From Bradyrhizobium sp. in8p8 (GTDB lineage: Bacteria > Pseudomonadota > Alphaproteobacteria > Rhizobiales > Xanthobacteraceae): 64,000 bases of DNA. Below are positions 33,479 to 41,133 of this stretch, piece by piece. The stretch lies in contig NZ_AUGD01000011.1 of the NCBI RefSeq assembly GCF_000426845.1, positions 1 through 64,000 of the forward strand, in the 5' to 3' direction. The translations under genes and the position numbers were made by a program. The notes below the pieces were generated by a model, which was not told the origin of the DNA, searched no databases, and saw nothing but the letters and a program-made list of their open reading frames with translations. Numbering within the stretch: the first letter of the stretch is position 1; the number at the start of each line of letters is the position of its first letter.

Positions 33479-34087
33479 CTAGGCGGCGGTCGGCAGCAAA
33501 TTGCGGCGACGATATGCAAGGAGACCAACGCCGGCGAACCCGAGGATCATCATTGCCCAAGTCGAAGGTTCAGGCACGGCCGCGACCGTGAAAACGAACT
33601 GCTCGTCGGTGTAGTTGTGATCCGTCCACCCGGTCTGATGCAGGCTGAGATCCTCGAAGCCAACATAGGTTCCCGTCGGAATCTTCCCGTCGCCATCGAA
33701 TGCTGTCGAGTAGACGTGGTTCACGCCATCACTATTCTCCGAAATGTCAGAGTAGTAGGTATGCCCCGTCGTCTTGACGTCGATGTAGAAGACTAGGATA
33801 TCACCGGCGTTCACCTGGCCGAAATTGTGCATCGTGCCGTACTGACTGGTGTGGTTGTTCAGAGCCGTACCCCGATCGTCCTGGCCGTTGACGAGCAAGC
33901 CCAGGTTCTCGCTGAAAGCGGCTCCTGACCCATAAAAGTACGCGAGCAATGAACCAGTGGAGTTCGCAACGAACGTGTAAGTAATCGGATTTTCCGTACC
34001 TTGGTTCTGGTATGGAATCGTAGCCGCTTGGGCTGTGGTAGCAGCAATCAGTCCCGTCAGGGCGGCAGCGAAGCACGTTCTGATCAT
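33479..34087 (-). CDS. PEP-CTERM sorting domain protein (202 aa)
   Basis: A signal peptide (MIRTCFAAALTGLIAATTAQ, cleavage after AQA) precedes a ~155-residue beta-rich domain that is probably a small surface sandwich domain, with LLAYFYGSGAAFSENLGLLV and VYSTAFDGDGKIPTGTYVGF. The C-terminus has the complete sorting signal VPEPSTWAMM, LGFAGVGLLAY and RRR, unlike the frameshifted copy at 9835-10782. The 5' leader is exceptionally AT-rich. The protein is expected to be processed by an exosortase encoded elsewhere. Confidence 0.88.
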   Translation of the reverse strand: MIRTCFAAALTGLIAATTAQAATIPYQNQGTENPITYTFVANSTGSLLAYFYGSGAAFSENLGLLVNGQDDRGTALNNHTSQYGTMHNFGQVNAGDILVFYIDVKTTGHTYYSDISENSDGVNHVYSTAFDGDGKIPTGTYVGFEDLSLHQTGWTDHNYTDEQFVFTVAAVPEPSTWAMMILGFAGVGLLAYRRRNLLPTAA

Positions 34088-34155
34088 AGGCGAGTCTCAC
34101 GCATTTAATACTATATTATATTTTTATTTATTATAAGATATATTCTGAGGCCGTC
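34088..34155 (-). promoter_or_regulatory. AT-rich leader/promoter of the PEP-CTERM gene
   Basis: Between 34105 and 34145 the DNA is almost pure A/T (tactatattatatttttattt and onward), in sharp contrast with the surrounding GC-rich sequence. It lies directly upstream of the PEP-CTERM start and may be a promoter, an H-NS/MvaT-like (for example Ros/MucR) binding region or a curved segment. Confidence 0.4.
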
Positions 34156-34266
34156 AATTGATGAATCTAAGAATCGGGACTGCCTCAGGTCGCATCGGTT
34201 TGAGCGCCTGGGAGGGCCGATTTCCGTGCGGCAGGGTAGTCACCCCCGAGACCTGAACGCCCAACT

Positions 34267-34449
34267 TCATCGGCGCTTCTGTGCCCCTCGTTTTGTCGAC
34301 ATGGCGGACGCTCGCCGCGCGGCGTCCCGTTTGAGTTGATGGGCCCGCAGTTCGGCTTGCGCCACCTGTTCCCGCAAGGAAATTATTTCTGACATCAAGA
34401 GAAGCAGATCAGAATCTGGAACAGGTTCTTTCAGCACCATTCGTCGCAT
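34267..34449 (-). CDS. Small charged helical protein (60 aa)
   Basis: An internal ATG at 34449 gives MRRMVLKEPVPDSDLLLLMS followed by EIISLREQVAQAELRAHQLK, a short amphipathic helix, and a basic tail. The longer frame (from 34590) adds a less protein-like N-terminus; 34440 is another possible start. It resembles small orphan proteins of this genus. Function is unknown. Confidence 0.4.
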   Translation of the reverse strand: MRRMVLKEPVPDSDLLLLMSEIISLREQVAQAELRAHQLKRDAARRASAMSTKRGAQKRR

Positions 34450-35382
34450 CCGAAATTCGAACTGTCGCCCATCGGGCGGTAAATGGCTTTCAAAAAGATG
34501 AGACCGTCTGGGTGCGCACACGGCTGCGCCGCGTACGAAGCTTTGGGTATTCAATCCAATCAACAGCGCGTGATCAATTTTGTTCCGCAAGTCTGTTTAA
34601 ATCAGGCTGACTGCCCATTTATTTCGAACTGTCATTCAGACGGGCCGCCCCGCTCCTCCCACGACAGCAGCCGACCAACCCGCCACAGCTTTTCCACGGC
34701 ATCAGCCAACCGTGCGTGTTGATCCTGCGTCAGCTGCTGAACGGGCCCCAACGCGACGCTTGGACAGGCGGTACGAACAACAGCCCGAGAACCAGGTGAA
34801 GTGCTGCAAGATTGCTTGGCTCTCTGTCGTTGCAATCGGACAGTGCTCTGTAGGCGAAAGCGACGCTACGCAGATCAAAGCAGGAGCGCAGGCCAAATAG
34901 CGCCGGATTTCCAAGATATTGGTCGCATAACCCATAGGACGGTGCAACTGCACGAGTTGTAGCGGCAAGAGTGACCGAATTCGACCCACAGCCAAATAGG
35001 CCCGCGACGCGTGCCGCTGCTTGTCCAAGGTAGGTGACGGGTCGAGCGTATCGCTCCGATCATCAGCAACGGGGGCGGCAAGGCCCGTCTCGCCGTGGCT
35101 TGCCGGGTAAATGGGGGCCGGCCTGGCCGATGATGCGGGGCGGCCTTTGATTGAGCGATTGCGACCGAGCGAGGGGGCCTGCAGATCTCGGGTATTGGAC
35201 TGTCCCGGCCGTCGGAAGACCCAATGGGCCGCAGTCTCAGTCACGTTCGGGTTGACCCGGGCGGCCGATATGGCCAAGAAAGGCAGTGTGCGGTTGGCCC
35301 AACGCTACAGGCATCATCAAGAGAATCGTATCGAGTTTGCGGTCGCTAATCCCAGTTCTGGTCGAAAGGTGAGACGTTAGTC
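34450..35382. other. Gene-poor stretch upstream of gmd
   Basis: The minus-strand ORFs at 34632-34835 and 34702-35277 overlap in different frames. The former ends LADAVEKLWRVGRLLSWEER, which looks like a real C-terminus, but no intact frame leads into it. I interpret the stretch as decayed coding DNA plus the gmd promoter and make no gene call. Confidence 0.3.
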
Positions 35383-36453
35383 ATGGCTGAGCGTATCGCG
35401 CTCATTACGGGGGTTACGGGGCAGGACGGCGCCTATCTCGTCGAACATCTGCTGTCGCTCGGCTATACCGTGCATGGCATCAAGCGGCGCTCGTCTTCGT
35501 TCAATACCGCTCGCGTCGATCATCTGTACCAGGACCCGCATGTTGGGAACGTCCCGTTTCTGATGCACTATGGCGACATGACGGACTCGACCAATTTGAT
35601 CCGCCTGGTGCAGCAGATCCGCCCGACCGAGATCTACAATCTGGCCGCCCAGAGTCACGTCGCCGTCAGTTTCGAGAGTCCGGAATACACCGCTAACGCT
35701 GATGCTGTTGGCGTGCTGCGGCTACTCGAGGCGATCCGCATCCTCGGCATGGAGAAGGAGACGCGGTTCTACCAGGCCTCGACCTCCGAGCTCTACGGCC
35801 TCGTGCAAGAAATCCCGCAGAAGGAGACGACGCCGTTCTATCCTCGCTCGCCATACGGCGTCGCAAAGCTCTACGGCTATTGGATCACGGTTAATTACCG
35901 TGAAGCCTATGGGATGTTCGCGTCTAATGGCATCTTGTTCAACCATGAGAGCCCGGTACGCGGCGAGACGTTCGTGACCCGCAAGATCACCCGCGGCGTC
36001 GCCCGCATCGAGGTCGGTCTCGAGGACACGCTCTATCTTGGTAACCTGTCCGCCAAACGCGACTGGGGTCATGCGCGCGACTATGTCGAGGGCATGCACA
36101 TGATACTCCAGGCCGACAAGGCCGACGACTTCGTGCTCGCAACCGGCGAGATGCGCTCCGTGCGGGAGATGGTGGAGCTCTCGTTCGCGCAGATCGAGCG
36201 CCGTATCGAATGGCGCGGCGAGGGGATCGATGAGACCGGCGTTGACGTGAAGAGCGGCAAAATCGTGGTACGGATCGATCCCACATATTTCCGGCCGACC
36301 GAGGTCGATCTCCTCGTCGGAGACGCCAGCAAGGCGCGCGAGAAGCTCGGTTGGAAGCCGAAGCGGACGTTCGACCAACTGGTCGAGGAGATGGTGGCGA
36401 GCGACCTGGCAGAGGCAAAGCGGGACGCGGCCCGTGGCAAACGCACGGTTTGA
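35383..36453 (+). CDS. gmd: GDP-mannose 4,6-dehydratase
   Basis: This 356-residue short-chain dehydrogenase converts GDP-D-mannose to GDP-4-keto-6-deoxymannose in the cytoplasm. The N-terminal NADP-binding motif is ITGVTGQDGAYL (~8-19). The catalytic Thr/Glu pair lies in ASTSELYG (~128-135) and the Tyr-Lys pair in YGVAKLYGYW (~157-166). RRSSSFNTARVDHLY is the hallmark GMD nucleotide-binding segment. It overlaps the next gene (fcl) by 20 bases, so the two are translated together to make GDP-L-fucose for the surface polysaccharide. Confidence 0.96.
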   Translation: MAERIALITGVTGQDGAYLVEHLLSLGYTVHGIKRRSSSFNTARVDHLYQDPHVGNVPFLMHYGDMTDSTNLIRLVQQIRPTEIYNLAAQSHVAVSFESPEYTANADAVGVLRLLEAIRILGMEKETRFYQASTSELYGLVQEIPQKETTPFYPRSPYGVAKLYGYWITVNYREAYGMFASNGILFNHESPVRGETFVTRKITRGVARIEVGLEDTLYLGNLSAKRDWGHARDYVEGMHMILQADKADDFVLATGEMRSVREMVELSFAQIERRIEWRGEGIDETGVDVKSGKIVVRIDPTYFRPTEVDLLVGDASKAREKLGWKPKRTFDQLVEEMVASDLAEAKRDAARGKRTV

Positions 36454-37423
36454 ACTGAAAGGCAAGAGCGTCTATGTGGCCGGCCATCGCGGTATGGTCG
36501 GCAGCGCGCTCGTGCGCCGACTCCATCAGGAAGATGCGCGGCTCGTCACGGTTGACCGGCACGAGCTCGACCTCCGCGACCAAGCCGCCGTGTTCGACTG
36601 GTTCGCGAAAACGCGGCCGCAGGTCGTCTTCCTCGCCGCCGCCAAGGTCGGCGGCATAGTCGCCAACAATACGCTACGCGCCGAGTTTATCTACGACAAC
36701 ATCGCGATCGCGGCGAACGTGATTCATGCCGCGCACGTTAACGGCGCCGAGAAGCTGATGTTCTTGGGCTCCTCTTGCATCTATCCGAAGCTGGCGCTTC
36801 AGCCTCTGCGCGAGGACTCGATGCTGACCGGTGCTCTCGAGCCGACCAACGAACCATACGCGATCGCCAAAATCGCCGGTATCAAGATGGTCGAGGCCTA
36901 TCGCAGCCAATATGGATGTGACTTCATTAGCGTGATGCCGACCAATCTCTATGGTCCCGGCGACAATTACCATCCCGAGTATAGTCATGTGGTTGCGGCC
37001 CTGATCCGTCGCTTTCATGAGGCAAAGCTGACGGGCGCCGGGAGCGTCCTTGTCTGGGGTACAGGGAGGCCGCGGCGCGAATTCCTCTATGTCGATGATC
37101 TGGCGGATGCCTGCATACATCTGATGAAGATCTATTCGAGTGCGGAACTGATCAATATCGGCACAGGCGAGGAGATCACGATTGCCGAATTCGCGCGTGT
37201 CGTCGCAGACGTTGTAGGTTATGATGGCGAGATCTCTTTCGACACCTCGCGTCCCGACGGCACGCCGCGCAAGCTGCTCGACGTTAGCCGCCTCGCTAAG
37301 CTCGGCTGGCGGGCCCAAACCGCGCTGAAGGATGGAGTACGATTGGCTTATTCAGCCTTCCTGTCCAGCCAGCAGGACCCGAAGAGACCACGCGGCGATC
37401 CCGACCGAGTGACCACTACGTGA
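36434..37423 (+). CDS. fcl: GDP-L-fucose synthase
   Basis: A bifunctional 3,5-epimerase/4-reductase of 329 residues that turns the product of Gmd into GDP-L-fucose. The Rossmann motif is VAGHRGMVGSALVRRL (~14-29). FLGSSCIYPK carries the catalytic Ser and Cys, and NEPYAIAKIAG the Tyr-Lys pair. YGPGDNYHPEYSHVV is the family's substrate-binding segment. The start overlaps gmd by 20 bases. The last ~20 residues are basic and variable. Confidence 0.95.
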   Translation: MANARFELKGKSVYVAGHRGMVGSALVRRLHQEDARLVTVDRHELDLRDQAAVFDWFAKTRPQVVFLAAAKVGGIVANNTLRAEFIYDNIAIAANVIHAAHVNGAEKLMFLGSSCIYPKLALQPLREDSMLTGALEPTNEPYAIAKIAGIKMVEAYRSQYGCDFISVMPTNLYGPGDNYHPEYSHVVAALIRRFHEAKLTGAGSVLVWGTGRPRREFLYVDDLADACIHLMKIYSSAELINIGTGEEITIAEFARVVADVVGYDGEISFDTSRPDGTPRKLLDVSRLAKLGWRAQTALKDGVRLAYSAFLSSQQDPKRPRGDPDRVTTT

Positions 37424-37549
37424 GCACGCCGGTGGATCTCTCGGGAGCCTCTCCACGCGAAATCGAAGGAGTCATAGGTCGTCCCAGGTAGCGGCGGCAA
37501 GGAGCGCGGACCTCCTTCCATCCCGTGAAACGGTCTCGCGTCAGCCGTG

Positions 37550-38287
37550 TCACACGGCGAGCATGCGGCTTCCCTGGATGCTCATCAGGGTGAGGTTGCC
37601 GGTCGCATAGGCGCCGGTGTCGATGTTGACGCGGTTGGCCAGGAACTCCGCACTGCGGACCGGCGTATGACCGTGGACAATATACTTGCCGAACTGCTCC
37701 TCGCTTTGCAGGAATTCCTCGCGAATCCAGAGCAGATCGCGCTCCGTTTGCTCGGCCAATGGAACGCCGGGGCGAACGCCGGCGTGGACGAAGAAGAAGT
37801 CTCCGCAACTGAAGCTCAGCCTCAGATTGTCCAGGAATTCCAGATGCTCGGTCGGCATTGCGCGAATGAGGTCGCGGAGGATCGATGCCGGCTCGTCGCG
37901 CTTGAGATCCGGCGGGGCAAGCCCGTAGGACATCAATGTCTGGGTCCCGCCGAAAGCAATCCAGTCCTCGAACAGTGAAGGGTCTTCGAACACCCTCACC
38001 AGAAAGGCCTCGTGATTGCCCTTGAGGAAAACCGCGTTTCCCCGGCGGCTCCGCTCGACCAGGATGTCGAGGGTGGAGCGCGTATCCGGGCCGCGATCGA
38101 TGTAGTCGCCCATGAAGACTTCGACAGCATGGCGCGGCCGGCTGCGCTCGACGTCGGCGTCGATCACCCGCAGCATGGGCTGGAGCAAATGTGCGCAGCC
38201 GTGGATATCCGAGATGGCATAGATGCGCACTCCGTCCGGCAATTGCGGTTTGGGAATGGGCGGGCGTGGTCGCGCGAGGGATCTCAT
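37550..38287 (-). CDS. Serine/threonine phosphatase-type metallophosphoesterase (245 aa)
   Basis: With the start at 38287 (MRSLARPRPPIPKPQLPDGV) the protein shows the PPP-family motifs: YAISDIHGCAHLL (GDxHG-like), FMGDYIDRGPDTR (GDxxDRG), LKGNHEAFLV (GNHE) and IVHGHTPV (HGHT). This set is typical of bacterial PrpA/ApaH-like phosphatases that remove phosphate from proteins or nucleotides. It faces the EPS genes and may counter the tyrosine kinase at 41134-43359, but PPP phosphatases more often act on Ser/Thr, so this is only a suggestion. A longer start at 38362 is possible. Confidence 0.85.
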   Translation of the reverse strand: MRSLARPRPPIPKPQLPDGVRIYAISDIHGCAHLLQPMLRVIDADVERSRPRHAVEVFMGDYIDRGPDTRSTLDILVERSRRGNAVFLKGNHEAFLVRVFEDPSLFEDWIAFGGTQTLMSYGLAPPDLKRDEPASILRDLIRAMPTEHLEFLDNLRLSFSCGDFFFVHAGVRPGVPLAEQTERDLLWIREEFLQSEEQFGKYIVHGHTPVRSAEFLANRVNIDTGAYATGNLTLMSIQGSRMLAV

Positions 38288-38901
38288 GACGCTCAATCGG
38301 TCGGGTGATCGAAAAATTCCCCAAGTCGCCGGCACCGGAGAGCTTCCATCCAACACGAACAACGCGAATTCGGTGGGGCCGCGTCGTTGTTCTCCGACCT
38401 GATCACGCCAAAAGAAGGGCGCGGAATTTTCTGCCTACTCGTCTCGTGCTGGACTGGCGGAACGAAATCGGTCCGCGGAAATTGCATCGCTGACCCGGGG
38501 TGTGCCGCAAGTCCGCATGACTCATGAAAAGGAGGCAGGTGCACCCACAGATAGAAGTCCTAAGAGATTCTCGTGATCAACTGATCTGCTCTTTGCGAGA
38601 GCAACGCCGCGCCTGATAGTTGAGCGAAACAGCGCTTAAGCAACGGCGTTGCGTCGCGTGGATACGGAACTTGATTCAAAATAGGGCACTCCGTTCGCTC
38701 ATATGTCAGCACTGTGACGACATTTTCAGCGTTCGACTTTTCACTTCGCATTTCAACATGGCGCATCTTCCGTGCGCCGCAAAAGTTTTGCGTGCGGCGC
38801 CACAATGTCGCTGCGATCAATCAACACTTTCCGTGCGGGAATTGACGAGTCTTCAGCATCACGATGAGCGTCAGGCACTCTCTCGATAAGTAGAGGTTAG
38901 A
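38288..38901. other. Intergenic region upstream of the EPS initiating transferase
   Basis: About 614 bp between divergent genes. ORFs on both strands are short and lack features. It should contain the promoter of the sugar transferase at 38902 and that of the phosphatase. No operator palindrome or RNA was identified by eye. Confidence 0.4.
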
Positions 38902-40332
38902 ATGGCTGTTGCAACTTATGGTTCTGAAAGTGCTCATGCGCTGTCATCCGCGCGCGGCAGCGCTCTTCAGAGGCCCTTTCAGATCGTCGTCATCGCCGCC
39001 GACTTTCTGTTGATCCTGTTAAGTTATGTGGCGGGGGCTTCGCTGTATGGTGTGGTCGTCGGTTCGCCTTCCGACAGCGCGTCGGCGGGAGCGGGGTTGT
39101 TTGTCGGCGTGGTGTTCGTCGGGATCGCCTATTTCCGGGACGTCTATTCCACGTACCGTCTGCTCAACGTCGTATGGCAGCTTCGAATGGCGGTGTTCAT
39201 TTGGCTGACATCACTCACGATCCTTGCCGTTGCCGCCTTCCTGCTGAAATCGACGGACAATCTATCGCGCGGCACCGTCATCGTCTTCGCCGTGATCGGC
39301 GGGCTCGGCTTGATCAGCCTGCGCTTCGCCTGGCAGGCCGTGTTCGGTACCACTTTTGCGAGAAGCCGGCTGGTCGATCGCAAGGTGATCCTGCTCAGTC
39401 TGAAGCCGCTCGACTTCACCTCCAGTCGCTTCAAGGATTTGCGGAGGAATGGCTTCGACGTCATGCGCCATTTCGTGCTCGGAGCAGACCGGGAGGATGG
39501 CCAGTGGGAACGACAGATTCGCGACGTCATCCGTCAGTCGCGATCGGCTGATGTCGACGAATATCTGCTCGCGATCGACTGGAACGAGTTGCCGATGCTG
39601 CGTAAGCTGGGACCCTATTTGCGCGCCGTCCCGCAGCCCATTCGCCTGCTGCCAGACGACTCCGTTGCCGATCTCGTGACCCGTCCCTTTCTGCCGGTCA
39701 GCGGAACCGTAGCGGTCGAGATCCAGCGGCCGCCGCTCACCATTCTCGAGCGGTTGCAGAAGCGCTGTCTCGATGTCGGCGTCGCTCTGTTCGCGCTCGT
39801 GATGCTGACGCCGCTTCTGCTGACTGTGGCCGTGCTGATCAAGCTGGATTCCCCGGGGACCGTCATATTCCGGCAGTCGCGTCGTGGCTTCAACGGCAGG
39901 CCGTTCGAGATCTGGAAATTTCGGACGATGACCGTCAGCGAGAACGGCGAGACGGTGACGCAGGCGACCAAGAGGGATGCCCGGGTCACAAAGATCGGGC
40001 GTTTCCTTCGCATGACGAGCATCGACGAGCTGCCGCAGCTCTGGAACGTGCTGCGTGGAGACATGTCACTGGTTGGACCACGCCCACACGCGCTCGCCCA
40101 TGACAATTACTATGACGAGCTCATCAGCAAGTATGTCTACCGCCATCACATGAAGCCGGGTCTGACAGGCTGGGCGCAGGTAAACGGATTCAGGGGCGAA
40201 ACGCCGACGATCGATCTGATGGAGAAGCGGGTCGAGTACGACGTCTGGTACGTCAGCAACTGGAGCGTCTGGCTCGATCTGAAGATCATGGCCCGCACAG
40301 CGTCTGCGGTGATGTTCCAGGAAGCGTACTAG
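38902..40332 (+). CDS. Undecaprenyl-phosphate sugar-1-phosphate transferase (WcaJ/ExoY-type)
   Basis: This 476-residue polyprenyl glycosylphosphotransferase links the first sugar phosphate to undecaprenyl phosphate and so starts EPS repeat-unit assembly. Four N-terminal membrane helices are visible (for example FQIVVIAADFLLILLSYVAG and AVFIWLTSLTILAVAAFLL), then a cytoplasmic region. The C-terminal catalytic domain (~280-476) has one hairpin helix (FALVMLTPLLLTVAVLI) and the motifs FRQSRRGFNGRPFEIWKFRT, SIDELPQLWNVLRGDMSLVG and PRPHA. The long form with N-terminal helices fits WcaJ/GumD rather than short ExoY. The sugar cannot be told from sequence. Confidence 0.93.
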   Translation: MAVATYGSESAHALSSARGSALQRPFQIVVIAADFLLILLSYVAGASLYGVVVGSPSDSASAGAGLFVGVVFVGIAYFRDVYSTYRLLNVVWQLRMAVFIWLTSLTILAVAAFLLKSTDNLSRGTVIVFAVIGGLGLISLRFAWQAVFGTTFARSRLVDRKVILLSLKPLDFTSSRFKDLRRNGFDVMRHFVLGADREDGQWERQIRDVIRQSRSADVDEYLLAIDWNELPMLRKLGPYLRAVPQPIRLLPDDSVADLVTRPFLPVSGTVAVEIQRPPLTILERLQKRCLDVGVALFALVMLTPLLLTVAVLIKLDSPGTVIFRQSRRGFNGRPFEIWKFRTMTVSENGETVTQATKRDARVTKIGRFLRMTSIDELPQLWNVLRGDMSLVGPRPHALAHDNYYDELISKYVYRHHMKPGLTGWAQVNGFRGETPTIDLMEKRVEYDVWYVSNWSVWLDLKIMARTASAVMFQEAY

Positions 40333-40373
40333 TCGCTCACTCTCGGTGAGTGGACCTCCCCGGCCCTGAAGCC

Positions 40374-40661
40374 TCAGGTTCCATTGCGCGGCGGCCTGCC
40401 GAAGAGCCGCATGATCGCATCGCGCAGGGCGAGCAGCGGCGGTACGAGCACGAAGAACGCTCCCATGGCGACGGAGACGATGACGTGGCGGATCGAGAAG
40501 GGCTCGTCCTGGTCGATCTCGCGCCGGCTCGGGTCGATGGGCGCCGGCGAGAGCGTCGTCGCCACAGGCTGCCGAAGCGGCTTGCGTGGAGGAACCACGA
40601 TCACCACGAAAAGAATATTGAGCAGAACCCAAATAATTAGAATCGTGAGGACGATCAGCAT
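40374..40661 (-). CDS. Small two-helix membrane protein (95 aa)
   Basis: The ATG at 40661 gives MLIVLTILIIWVLLNILFVV, the first transmembrane helix; a start at 40688 is also possible. A Pro-rich periplasmic or cytoplasmic loop follows, then a second helix (HVIVSVAMGAFFVLVPPLLA) and a short basic tail. It lies convergent to the sugar transferase. It does not match an EPS family I know. Confidence 0.6.
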   Translation of the reverse strand: MLIVLTILIIWVLLNILFVVIVVPPRKPLRQPVATTLSPAPIDPSRREIDQDEPFSIRHVIVSVAMGAFFVLVPPLLALRDAIMRLFGRPPRNGT

Positions 40662-41133
40662 CCGAGTCCACCGGAAAGGAACTACCACCAGTATGAGCCG
40701 AGATTAGCGGCGCAGGACCGAGAAAGAAAGATGCCTAAAGTTTCGGCATTGTGGAGGCATCAAGCGCCGGACGTGTCTGGTGTCGACCGATGGTCCAAAG
40801 TACGGCTGTTCTGGCCGCCATCGTCTACGCCAATCCTTGCGTTAGGTAGAGCAAAATAACTGCAAGTTGTGGATTCCGGACGAATACGGTGAACGTAAGC
40901 CGACCGAGCAGCGGAACTGTCCACGATCGTTACGCGCGCCAGCGATCCGTTATGTCGGCCCGCTGCCGGCTGCGGCCCGGAGAACATGAGCACGATGAGA
41001 AGGGGTTGAATGCAGGAGCTCGCCCGAAGGGCCGAGTTTCCTCACCACAGTTGCGCGGGAATGCCCCACCTCGGTGCAACTCCCCGGTCCAATGCGGCGA
41101 TCCAACGTGGGGCCGAACTCCTTCCGCCCAAGA
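40662..41133. other. Intergenic region with no supported feature
   Basis: About 470 bp between the two-helix membrane protein and the 3' end of the kinase gene. It holds only shadow ORFs. No terminator with a T-run was found by eye. Confidence 0.35.

Noticed and set aside
33292..33591. A small plus-strand membrane protein
   Set aside because: The ORF crosses the terminator and the coding end of the opposite-strand PEP-CTERM gene and turns arginine-rich after the hydrophobic part.
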